Shown piece after piece: positions 47,681 to 59,389 of a DNA stretch of 64,000 nucleotides. A program made the translations under genes and the position numbers. Each line of letters begins with the position of its first letter. Positions within the stretch are counted from its first letter, which is position 1. Source of the DNA: Chondrilla cf. caribensis (lineage: Eukaryota > Porifera > Demospongiae > Chondrillida > Chondrillidae); assembly GCA_964020155.1 (NCBI GenBank), contig OZ026562.1:3942501-4006500 (forward strand). The letters are read 5' to 3'. Below the pieces are notes generated by a model. The model worked only from the letters and a program-made list of their open reading frames with translations, was not told the origin of the DNA and searched no databases.

Positions 47681-50105
47681 ATGAACTCCACAAGCGGTGG
47701 TATGTTTGCGCGAACTTTAGATTGATATCAACTCGTATATGAATCAATATTCATTCAATTATAGTTTTAAAGAACAAGCCGAGCCAAAAGGACCTGGATC
47801 GGATATCGAAGAGAGCTGGCGATAAATGGAGGAGTCTACCGACTCAACTGGGACTCGACAAGTCAACGATAGAGGGATTTCATCTCTGGCATCCAAGTAA
47901 CACTATTGAAGCTTGCTTCAGTGGTTTAGTTCACTGGTTGGAAGGTAATGCGGACAAACCCGTCACTTGGGAGACGTTGTTGAAGGCTCTCAGAAACGCC
48001 GACATGAAAGGGTATGCGGAGGAACTTGAGAAGGAACTGAAAGGGTACGCGAGTGTAGAATATTCTAGTTGTCCCACCTCTCCTCGTAAACTGGATGATA
48101 AATTCACCTTATGCTCAGCATTACTTCACATACACAAGTTGCACATGTGGCCATTATATTTGACTTCCTCTAGATTCACCTTCATAATACTTGTTTCATG
48201 TATTATATCTGACCATGTAGGCCATCTCAGGATAACACCAGTGAGCAAATGTCATGTGATATTCCTGTATCTGACAGGAGTGGATCAGACACAAGCGAGC
48301 AGAGTATTGAAGGTAATATATATCCAGTCTTTTAAACTGTAGTCATCTATATACTTTCTATATTTCAATATTAAACAAAAGTTGTGTGAAGTCATTGTTG
48401 GAGTATGTACATACGTATGTAAACTCTGACAGTCACTTTTATAGATGTCAACTATAGGTTGATTTTGTCAACCAAATCCGGTCCAGTAACTGTATTATAT
48501 CCATTGCTGCATGATAACCAATGGCATACAATAGTAGTCATTTTAGCCTTCATGGACTTTCTGTACACATATTATATATACAGAGAATAAAATTGAATTC
48601 AATATTAGTAAACGGACACAATGTCATTGAAATTTCATAACAATATTCATAGCTGTACCTAATGCATAAGATCTGTGGGAGCAAGATGGCATGTACACTC
48701 CCCTAAAGCTCAGTTGACTGTGCAACTTTCATGGTTGGTACATGATCATTATTATTGCTGGTGTAAGTTTACTCAATTTGGATAATATACAATTATGAAA
48801 ATATTCTCAGAAGTATTTGTTTGAATTGAATCCATGCTAAGTGGCAAATTATACTGTACAATGCTGCATGTTACCGGTATAATATTAAAATGTGTGTTCA
48901 GAAGAATTCTTCTACTTGATTGAAATTTAATTTCTACTTTAATTTCTACTGGTTTGACAGAGTCCAAGGACAAGGAGATAGTTTGCAAAGTAAGTGAAGA
49001 ATGTACAGACAAAGGAAAGGATAGCAGCAGTGAGATTGTGCTGTGCCAAGGAAGTGTCCAGTATCCCATAGGCCTACCACGAGGTCCTCCAATGGTGGAT
49101 TTCTACCGTATCCTTAAGTTGATCTCTTGTGCCCCACAAGAATATCGTCACATCCGAAAAGAAGGAATGACTAACATACAAATATCGAGAGATTCGTTGG
49201 AGCTCGTTCGGGTCGATCCTCAGGCTCATCCTCTCCTTAAATGTGTCTATTTCTTCCATGGTATGACAAGTGCTCCAGAAAATCTCGACTACAACTTACA
49301 AACATGGCATGACATATCCCACCAGTTAATTGGAGGTAACAGTTTTGAGATCGGAAATCCTATTGGTCTGTACCTAATAGCCTGGACCATATACAACTGT
49401 GCTGAATATGGGCCCCTTCCCAACAACTCAGAGACCATTCTATCGCTAGGGCAACTGAAAATCCCACCTAGTAAGAATGGAGCTATGGAGCTTATTGACT
49501 ACTGCATTAGTGAAACAGAGTCTATATCAAATTTCCCTCTCAAGCCTTACTTCCACATTACAAAGCTTCGATGGGAGTTTGAATACAAGCGTTTCATGGG
49601 TGATCTTGACGAATCTGTTGCCAAAGCTCTTTTAAAGAGGATTGAGAAAATGGTCCATCAGTGTAACTCTTTTGATCACGAATGGATGAAAGTTGATTCA
49701 TTTGGAGCTAGGGTTAGTGCAATTAACCTGATAATAGAAATAGCTAACTGCTTCAAAGAAAAGATTCCAGAAGCCAACATGTTTAGGAGCCTGAAGGAAG
49801 AAGCTGAAGGCAATCTGAAAATGCTCACAGAGTACTTGCAAAAAAATCGTTCTGACATCCCGAAATATGATAAGGCTTGGTTGTACAGTGTTCAGTCTAA
49901 GTTTCATTGTATGAATGGTGCGGATTCACAAGCACATCGTTATGCTAAGCGTGCAGTCCGTCTTTACCTCGAGTGTGGTCGTCACTGGAGAGCATTAGAA
50001 GACGCTAAACACACACGAGATACAAATCTCATAAGATACTGTGAATCCAGATGTAGAGCCGTGAGAGTAACACAGCCTCCATACTATCGGCTAAATACCC
50101 ACTGA
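47681..50105 (+). CDS. Death domain + orphan helical domain protein, copy F
   Basis: Four exons, 47681-47699, 47765-48044, 48221-48312 and 48961-50105, keep phase throughout and total exactly 512 codons (511 aa). Residues about 17-98 form a Death domain: LDRISKRAGDKWRSLPTQLG, then FSGLVHWLEGNAD, TWETLLKALRNADM and YAEELEKEL, the usual six-helix pattern with conserved W and L positions. Death domains assemble receptor and adaptor complexes in apoptosis and innate immunity. Residues about 100-131 are a Ser/Asp-rich linker (SDRSGSDTSEQS). The rest is the orphan domain of copies A to E, with GLPRGPPMVDFYRILK, SAPENLDYNLQTW, YLIAWTIYNCAEYG and RHWRALEDAKHTRDT. The exon 2/3 junction is the least certain part (alternative donors exist). 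No membrane span. A cytosolic signalling role is inference. Confidence 0.8.
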
Positions 50106-50738
50106 GTGCGCATGAGACTCAGTTGAACATACTGCATTATAACAACTCATGATTATACAATTTTGTAATCTCTCTTTATAAGCTTATTAGGAATTTGTAA
50201 CTATAATAACCTGCATGCATAAACATTGATTATAAACAGAATTAAATTTTATTATGTACGTTTTATTCACTTCAAACCAGCTCTATAACTTTCCAATATT
50301 CACTGCCATCATATAACATGTACAGCCATTTTTCTTACCTCGTAATTACACATGTATGCATACTGTATTATATGCTAATCAATTCTAGCTCATTCTGCAA
50401 GCTCTATTGTCTGAGGGTGATTAAATAATTAATCGATTGAATAATTAATAACAAGGTGCTAATTTGATTCTTGAGCAATCCATGCATGCATAGTTTGATT
50501 CATTGCTTCAAGTTATTCCTTTTCAACATTATATGCTTTCGTTTTCAATAATAATTGATTTTGCTAAATTAATACAACTGAACACATGCAATGGAACTGA
50601 ACCACAATATATGATAACATTCTACTGTATGCATGCAATACGTGCAATACAGGCATGTATGCATATTAAGTGTACATGAACAGTTGACAACATATATGTG
50701 TGTGTGCACGTCATGTACTGAGAACAAAGTGATGAGGG
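50106..50738. other. Copy F 3' flank
   Basis: AT-rich, no gene seen. 50640-50738 repeats the DNA around 44880-44972. Confidence 0.55.
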
Positions 50739-50947
50739 TCATGTTGACATTTTCTCCAATCTGTTTTGACGATTACGATAATTCAACAAGGTCTGATTCA
50801 GCTTAGCCACTGATGGGTCCATGGTCTCCATACGCACTACATAGTCACTGAGTAGACGTAGTACATGTCCTATGAAGTTGTTCCTATGTGTACAGAGAAT
50901 ATGGATTAAGAGGGGGGTGTGTGTGTGTCTGTACATGTGTGTGTGTG

Positions 50948-50985
<38 letters not shown>

Positions 50986-51469
50986 TGTGTGGGTGTCACA
51001 GACCTCGATCTGCGACTATGTACACATGTATGTACCTCTCATGTAGCGAGACAACATGTACATACTTCTCATGTAGAGGGAAAACATGTACATACTTCTC
51101 ATGTATGGGGACAATTGCAACAGATAGTGAATTCAAATAGCTGTCCACACGAGACTGAATAACCCAGTACAAGTGAAGGGGCTTCCCCTGGCTGGCCCAA
51201 AAGGGCTCCTGTGAAAAACAAGCACAGGTTGCATGAATTGAAATAACCAATGTTCTTCAACAGACAGGGATGTTTGAATATGCTAGTACTCTTACATTTG
51301 CCTTGATCAGTCTATCATAAATGGGAAGGAGGGTCTCCATTGACACGCCCACTTTATGGAAGGTTTCCTGAACAAACTCTACCCTGCTTGTTAACGAAGC
51401 CATGCACATTCCACTTGCAGAGGCCAACACACTTCTCAACAGAGACCAGGGGACAACCATTGCGGATTG
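50739..51469 (-). pseudogene. NUP155: NUP155 3'-end exons, second partial copy
   Basis: Minus-strand exons: 51296-51469 (FVQETFHKVGVSMETLLPIY, DRLIKAN), 51096-51208 (EPFWASQGKPLHLYWVIQSR) and 50739-50883 (C-terminus, FIGHVLRLLSDYVVRMETMD). They match the last part of NUP155 in order. This copy has the two exons missing at 45 kb, and lacks the earlier ones. Near 51469 the sequence changes to unrelated GC-richer DNA. A CA/GT tract (about 50920-50995) separates the last two exons. 5' truncated, so probably non-functional. Confidence 0.75.
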
Positions 51470-53133
51470 CTGGAAACCACTATTGAAGCGACATCCATCA
51501 TAACGTCATCCTGCGCGCAAGCTTCAAACTCCGCCCCCTACAAACTTCTATTTAAGTACGTAGCTGTTTCTGTGTTTGTTTGCATGTTCTGATGAAGGTT
51601 ACAGTATAGTAGCCAAAACGTCAACTTATTATTCTATTGTTTTTGTTTGGAATTATGGATACTGACTTTGTAATAGTACACAGATGTTGCCCACTTTATG
51701 TAACAGTTGTATCCTGATGTGGCGAATGAGACAATTTATACTACAAGTATTCATCCTAACAATGAAACCTGTCTAGTGACCTGCGCTGTATCACTGACCT
51801 GTGCTACATGGCTTATGTATATATACACACAGTATTTCCTTTGATCTCCCCCCTCAACCAGGATATAACTAACTTGTATCCTGATGTACAATGGTGAATG
51901 ATAGACAATTTATACAGCAAATATGTGCATATATTATATGCAATAGAAATGTGTTAACTAATTCCTGCCTTGTTCTCACGCCATTAATTCTAACGATGAA
52001 ACCTGTCTGGTCTGTAGTGTGTATGTTTACATTAGCGTATAATGGCAGATGAACCAACAAATTATCTTGGTGTCAGATTTTTGAGATTGAATTGAAGTCT
52101 TCTCTAGTTGACAGGGTGTATACTATAGGATTGCTTGTGTTAGTGGAGCAAATCATCAGCTTTCTGACTTCAAACACTTGCTATCAGATAAAATATATCA
52201 CATAGGATGTTGAAGTGATTGATCTGCTGTTTGCACTCTCTTAGGACAAGGTCTATAGAGTCTCCGTTATGGTTATGATTTGTGTGACAGTAAATTCAGC
52301 TTTACCTACTGTCTCAAAAATAGTGGGCTTGACAGTATTGATACAATTAAATATACATTTCCATACTACACAATAAAAGTACATTAACAATATATTATAT
52401 CACAAATATGATGTGGGATATGTGGTGCTTTAGATGTAGGCTATAGTATAGTATTTAGATATTATATATATAGACTACAGTAGAAAATTTTAAGAATGGT
52501 AGGTCAGGCGGCCGGCAGTGGTATCGCAGAATATCCAAACTTTCAAGGAGCAAAGAACAATCAGATGCGGGCCGTAGTCTACACTACACCTATAGGTTGG
52601 TTCGAATTTCGCGCGATAATGGGATATTATGTGATCATTGTAGATCCCCGTTGACGTAGGTCGGATATTGAAGGAGTTCGGTACGGTTGTAAACAAGGTA
52701 CGCCTAGGCCTTTTGAAAGAACTTGACAAGTCTTGACTTGAATCGACCGCCTTCGTTGTTATCTTCTTACCGGTTAGTTCTCCTATAGCGTATGGATTGT
52801 AGTAGTATAGATTAAATTCTTTTCTTGCGCCACGAGTTACTATTTAATCTACGTTAGACACAGCGTAGCTAACCCTTCAAGTGTTTTTATAGACGTTTAT
52901 ATTAGCTATGCTCTTAGTTAATATTAGTTGTCACGGAGGTTATACTATTAGCTATAGGGCAAATGCGCGGTTATTCCGATTACGGTCTAGAGTCTCGCGG
53001 TCACAGGTGAATATATAGCTACCATCTTTTTAAACAATACAGTCCACTGGTAATGGTGACCTATATAGCCTAAGTAAACCTCAGGCTGACAGTGACGTTA
53101 GCCACTAGATTCCCGTAAGCTGCAGTTTACCAG
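51470..53133. other. Duplicate of the copy E upstream region
   Basis: 52000-53133 matches 41195-42349. 51480-51560 has TAACGTCATCCTGCGCGC, a CRE-like and CpG-rich patch. No coding sequence seen. Confidence 0.55.
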
Positions 53134-53675
53134 GCGAATTGACAATTTCAAATCTAACGCCAAAATGAAATCTGCCGAATTATGACTCAGAAACACATAG
53201 CCTTATGACGCAATCGTTTTTTCATTCAATCATATTTTATTCATAGGCTATGATTGTAATTATATCCCACCAGGAGACCATTGCCAAAATATAAACTGCC
53301 AAAGTTTAAATTAGCCCAAATCACCAAATATTCTTCTCTCCAATATTTCTGGCCATATACAGTATTAGATGAATCTAGCACAAGTACCCATCACCCCATT
53401 TTACCTCACCATAGGAATGGGTAAGCAATTTAACGAATATAAACCACTAAGGCAAGACTCTTGAAATTGTCTGTGTTAAAATCACACATTCTGTTATTAC
53501 TTACAATGTCATGATTATCAATTAACATTCCCCAATGTCTAAACATTCCTTGGTGGGAAATTAGTTCTCAGCCGTGAAAGGTACTAGACCCTTACTCGTT
53601 GGGATGAAGTCACATTTCGTAAAATGGAAATGTGTGTTTGCGATTGAAATATTTGTATACTTCTATCACTGAAAG

Positions 53676-54869
53676 GAAAGAAAATTTGATGGAGATGTAA
53701 CTGAACCGTGCTTCAATAATCTCCAATTTAATGAATTAGCGGTTCAACATACCTTGCCATTGAGTGAAGACTGTACGGACAACAGTGAGACTCAGAATAA
53801 CAGCACCGAAATTGTGCAAAGCCAGGGAAGTGTCCAGTATCCCAAAGGCCTACCACGAGGTCCCCCAATGATCGCCTTTTATGCCATTCTTGAGTCTACC
53901 TCTTGTACCTCTCACGCATTTAATGAGGGATATCGGCACATTCGGAGAGAAGAAATGAATGATATGCAGTTGTCACGAGTTTCATGGGAGGATATTCGTG
54001 CTGATCCTCACGCAGATCCTCTTACCAAATGTGTGTATTTCTCACATGGTGTAGTGAGCGCTCCAGAATATCTTGATTATATCCTGCAAACATGGAATGA
54101 TGTATCCAACTAATTAATCAGGGGTAACAGCTTTGACATAGGAAGTCTTATGTGCGGTTACCTAACAGCCTGGACCATATACAGTCGTGCAGAATACGGA
54201 CATCTTCCAAATGACTCAGAATGCATCCAATTTTTAAGACCATGGAGGATAACGCTTAGCAAGAAAGGTGCTATGAAGCTTATTGATTGCTGCCTCGAAA
54301 AAATGGAGTTTATGTCAGATTTTGTTCACAAACCATATTTCTACATTGCAAAGCTTCGATGGCAGTTTGAATACAAGCGTTTCATGGGTGATCTTGATGA
54401 ATCTGAGGCCAAGACCATTTTAAGGGGTATCGACGAAACTGCTCAGCTGTGTAATTCTTTCAAACAAGATTGGATGAAGTTAGATTCCTTCGGAGCTATG
54501 GGTAGTGCAATCAATCTGAAAATGGAAATAGCTCTCTATTTTAAAACTAGGCTTCATAATATCGAGTGGTTTCATACCCTGGTGTTGGAAACTAATATCA
54601 ATCTGAAAGATTATGAGGATTATTTTGAAAGAAATCGTTCCAACATCCCAATATATGATGAGGCTTGGCTGCGTTGCATTCAGTCAAATTTCTATCGAAT
54701 GATTGACGCCACACAAGACGCACAACATTATGCTAAGCTTTCAGCTCATCTTTACCTCGAGTGCGGTCGTCACTGGAGAGCAGTAAAAGAAGCTAAACAC
54801 ACTGGGGATTCAAATCTTATTGAATACTGTCAATCAGTTACAGATAGAGCCACTAGAAATGTAAGATAG
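53676..54869 (+). pseudogene. Orphan family copy G (type II), recently disabled
   Basis: The exon 2 equivalent is open except for one nonsense codon, TAA at 54111-54113, where copy E has CAA. The frame then continues unchanged to the normal stop at 54869. The acceptor has become AAAG|GAA. The first exon is absent: relative to E, about 490 bp (42350-42839, including exon 1) is deleted at 53133/53134. Protein sequence downstream of the stop is almost identical to E (MCGYLTAWTIYSRAEYG onward). It is a recent duplicate lacking a normal start. Confidence 0.88.
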
Positions 54870-55304
54870 TCTCTTTCTCTCCTTCATAATATCTCAAACA
54901 CTTTCAACTTCAATTGCAAAACATTATATTAATGAATGTAGCTACAGATACACACTACTATTATGCTACATACGCAACGGTATAATCATGCATGTATAAT
55001 TACTGTTTCAGAATAATATGTAAATTGTGATTTTAATTTTTATTAACTTTTAATTTGATTCCTCATTTGAAAAAATAACCCACCATTACAAACATATTTC
55101 TGTACTTAACTATATTTTTTATGTATACTATAATACTATTATGTCATGTTTACTGTGGTCAGTCACTTGTGCATATATAGGTCTGTGTTTAATTGTTAAT
55201 TTTTAATTATACAATTTTATAATTAGCAACACATCCTTGACAACATAGTGCTACATTGATAGTTCTATATACAGTTTTACTGCAAGTATGTATATTATGT
55301 GTAT
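54870..55304. other. Copy G 3' flank
   Basis: The first ~200 bp repeat the copy E 3' flank, then AT-rich unique DNA. No gene. Confidence 0.55.
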
Positions 55305-55309
55305 TATCA

Positions 55310-55708
55310 ATTTGTACCTAATAGCCTGGACCATACACAATTGTGCTGAATATGGACCCCTTCCCAACAACTCAGAGAACTTTCTATTGTTAGGGCAACT
55401 GATAATCACACTTACTAAGAATGGAGCTATGGAGCTTATCGACTACAGTAACTACATTAGACAAACCGAGTTTATGTCAAATTTTCTTAAGCCTTACTTT
55501 TTCATTACAAAGCTTCGATGGGAGTTTGAATACAAGCGTTTCATGGGTGATCTTGATGAATCTGTTGCCAAATCACTCTTAAAGGGTATTGATGAAGTGG
55601 TCCAGCTGTGTTACTCTTTTGATCAGGAATGGATGAAAATCGATTCATTTGGAGCTATGGGTAGTACAATTAACCTGAAAATAGAAATAGCTATCTGCTT
55701 CAAAGAAA
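55310..55708 (+). pseudogene. Orphan family copy H (type II), internal fragment
   Basis: Only the middle of the domain is present, closest to copy F: YLIAWTIHNCAEYGPLPNNS, GAMELIDY, LRWEFEYKRFMGDLDESVAK, FGAMGSTINLKIEIAICFKE. It begins abruptly at 55310 and breaks at 55708, where it joins the upstream DNA of copy I (gttctatagcattgtaggtt, as at 29535). Both ends are missing. Confidence 0.88.
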
Positions 55709-56203
55709 GTTCTATAGCATTGTAGGTTAACTAAATGGTTCTCCTAATTGTCAGACTATATATCCAACTATAGACTACTGTACCTGTTAGTGTTTTGGAA
55801 TTCCTGGATACCGGAAATTTTGAGTGGGTACCTTTACACCGTTAATCTTTATCTATGGATAAGTGTCTTTCTCAATATCCAATCACCTAATATGTATAGA
55901 TAACACTAGTTTCGCATAGCCAGCCCTTTCCCAGATGGCTCCCAATTTGGAAGCTGGCTTGATTGGGGAAAGGGGCTGGCTATGCGAGACTAAGATAACA
56001 CTAACATGAACTTGTATGAATATAACTCAGTGCTATAGTTGAAGGCACTGCATCTGCATTAAAGTAGTATCAAGTACAATAGTCTCAGAGAGTGACTCTC
56101 TCTTATCCACTTCATAGCCATTTCATCCCCATACACCTGCATTCCACCAATTTAACTCTCTGGATGATGAATGGTGAGCACTGTATCGAGAATAATAATT
56201 ATT
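55709..56203. other. Copy I upstream region
   Basis: Matches parts of 29535-29927 and 14540-14899, including the conserved type I leader. It carries the foldback at 55908. Confidence 0.6.
55908..55991. mobile_element. Short foldback element with target-site duplication
   Basis: Arms agtttcgcatagccagccc and gggctggctatgcgagact flank a ~40-bp centre. The sequence AGATAACACTA occurs on both sides (about 55898-55908 and 55993-56003), consistent with a 9-11 bp target duplication. Copies B and D lack it at the matching place. Confidence 0.75.
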
Positions 56204-57510
56204 ATGTTAAACATTCCATTGGATTCACAAATGTACTTGGAGCCAATTGAGGTTAGCCTCCACAGACTGTGCTCATATCTATAAATGTTTTAGAACCTGC
56301 ATGTAGTTTGAAGGAAACTAAAATGCCGATACCAATACTAGTGATTTATGTCTTGCCTGCAGGCACTATCATTCTTGTACTACATGTATTATGTGAGAAC
56401 TTGTCTAGGGGACGTGCTGTGGAATTTGTTTAATGTTACATTGCAACATTAATTTTGTCTTCCCTGTAATAGGAAACCAGTGTTGAAGGATGTGGAGGTA
56501 CTGCAGGTAGGAGGTTACTCCAAAGAATGCACAGATTATGGTGTAACTCAAGATGTCAGCAGTAAAATGGTGACAGTAGGAACTGATTTACCCTGCATTG
56601 CCCTGCGCCCAATGCAAGGTCCACGGTTGATTTGTTTTCTGAATGACGTCCTCAAATCAATTTATTATGGCCCTCATAGAGAAAAATTCGCTGTGAGATA
56701 TCTTCATATGCGAAAAGTAGACAGGGCTAATGTTCATATGTCACAGGAGTTTTGGAGGATCATTTGGGCAGAGCAAAATGAGAATCGTCTCATTCAAAGC
56801 ATGTACTTTTTCAATGGAATGTTGAGTGCTCCAGAAAATCTCGAATATGTCTTGGAAACATGGGGAAAATTATCTGAAAAGCTTAATAGGAGTAACAATG
56901 CTATAGTTGGAAGCCTGCTCTCTATTTGGTAGCCTGGACCATAAATAACTGGGTGGGGAAATATGGCTCTCATCCAGACCACTTTGATTGCATTCCACTG
57001 CCTTACCATAGATCACTTTGCATTCCCCGTACAAAGGAAGGAGCTATGAGGCTCGTTGAGTACTGCATTGAAGAAACATGTAATTAATTTTTTTCTGACA
57101 CCCTATTTTCATATTACTGTGCTTCGCTGGAAGTTTGAAATAGAGTGTGACTCAGGCACTCTTAATGAAACTGCAGCTTCCAGCTATTTAAAAAGCATTG
57201 ATGAAACATTTAAAAAATGTTGGTTCCAAAATCAAGATTGGATGAAAGCAGATACATTTGGGGCCATGGTCAGTGCAGTTAACTTGAAAATTGAAATTGG
57301 CAATGCTCTCTTTTTCAAAGGAAGGGGACAAAATGACAAATTTTGCAGCATCAAAGGGGAGGCTATGGATTTTCTAAACCTCCCTTAATAAATACTTCAA
57401 AGATAATCACTCTCTAATTACAATCTACTATTGTGCCTGGTTGTTCAGTGTTTGATCCAAATGTTTTCACGTAGATGACTACTACTCCCCAATCTGAATT
57501 GAGTTGAATT
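56204..57510 (+). pseudogene. Orphan family copy I (type I), broken
   Basis: A leader exon (56204-56251, MLNIPLDSQMYLEPIE) survives. The upstream ATG used by copy B has fallen out of frame. Exon 2 starts at 56474 but is frameshifted before ECTDYGVTQDVSSKMV. Further deletions shift the frame near 56915 (after NNAIVGS) and 57078 (after GAMRLVEYCIEET). The last ~40 codons are lost by a deletion at about 57482 that joins directly to the terminal SPQSELS-type codons. Clearly non-functional, though long stretches still match copy B. Confidence 0.88.
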
Positions 57511-59112
57511 ATGCCAACTAATACGAATATATTATGATGTACATGTTGAATGGTTCATTATACTTGTTTGTATTGTCTGTATGCATAAACACCAGTACTA
57601 TAATGCACTCATGTACAATGAGTATAGCAACTGATCAAACAAACACCTCACTATTACAAACTATTATGATCTTGTAGTTATGTGTATATAATGTACATTT
57701 GTATAACTGTGTGACCAGTACATTAAATTTCCTAATATTATACATAATTACATAATAATACTAATTTGTGCAATTAGTATTGTATTTTGTGTGTACAGCA
57801 ACAGCAGCATATTATATATGTATGCAGCTAATATGTATATTGAATGTTTAATCAATTATATAGACTGCTCTTTATAAAGTTATAATAGTAATAAAAATAC
57901 TTACATTGCAATTGCATGCTACATAATACTTATACTGACAGTGTATAAAATTATTATAATACTATTAATCTGCATAATACAGTACATTATGTAATACAGT
58001 AACAGTACAACATATGTAAGATTACAATATTATATATTATATATTATACAGTAAAATTTAACAAGTATACAAGTGATGGAAATGAACCATTATAATAGTA
58101 GATCATGTTACAAAGACATGTACTGTACATGTAGTGCATGCAGGTAAGCATATTAAGTGTACATGAACAGTTGACAACATGCATGTGTGAGTGTGTGCAC
58201 GTCATGTACTGAGAACAAAGTGGTGTGTGTGTGTGTGTGTGTGTGTGTTGTAACTGAGTGGACCTCTAATTTACCCACATGTAGAGATCTCTACATCATT
58301 TTAGACTAGTACTGTACTGTTTGAGCCTCTATATTCTGTCCACATGTTGATATTTCTTATTGTTGTATACCGTATTTGACAAAAATGTTATGTATGTTGC
58401 TCATAGCATAATACCTATTGTATTGTACATTTGTGTAGACACAACTGCTAATTTTGGATCTTCTGTGGAATTATGAGAGAGCAAGAAACTAAAGATCACC
58501 TGCTAGGATACTGAATAAATTAGTGAGGTAAATTATTAAATTTGGAATGTGAAGGTTTAGTGTAACCACAGTATCTATGTACAAAGAATAGCATGTAACT
58601 GGTTGTATTGTAGGAGAACTTTTGAATTTGTCCTTATCCTTCACCTTTCACCACCCATACTCATTGTTTACTCCTCACCCTTCATCCTTCACCACAATCA
58701 TCTTTCCTTTTGGTAGGTCACACTTCAATTTACAGCACAGTGTGGGTGTCTCTCTATGATCTGGTCTGCTTGAGTCTCTGTGAACCATTATAATCAGTGA
58801 ATGTGTGTGTATGAGTGTGTATACATGTGTGCGGGCATGCATGCATGCCATATCACACACAGACACACACACACACATAATACACCCAAAACACACACAC
58901 ACACGATACACACACATACATACACATAACAGTACAGTCTACAATGACAACATGTGGTTAGATTTTGGAGGTTCACTCAGCACAGCTGAACCCTGTAAGA
59001 TCTGAAGTCCTAACAAAAAATATTATTATGATCTGCCACACCCAAACTCCAATATACCACACTCCTAATCACACTCCTCAGCAATCGTCACACACACACA
59101 CACATGCACACA

Positions 59113-59209
<97 letters not shown>

Positions 59210-59276
59210 TACCAGTAAAATATCCACCACCCTCAGTGCCAATGTTAGAAGCTGGCAAAAGTTTATGATAGTATGT
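57511..59276. other. Spacer between copy I and GGT3
   Basis: Duplicate of 16379-17990. A (GT)n lies at 58221-58248 and (CA)n at 59090-59210. A NUP155-like scrap lies at about 58745-58800. No intact gene. Confidence 0.65.
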
Positions 59277-59389
59277 GTACTGGTGTATAGCTACTGTTCC
59301 TAGGCTGGGGAGTAGGAAAAACCACAGGAATTCGAATTTATATAGCTCCGTGGTTCAACAGTCATCCCATTTGCCCGCTTGAGTTCATA

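Noticed and set aside
54109..54149. Short intron in copy G that would skip the stop codon
   Set aside because: No GT/AG pair fits. Copy E is colinear through the same bases, and one base change explains the stop.
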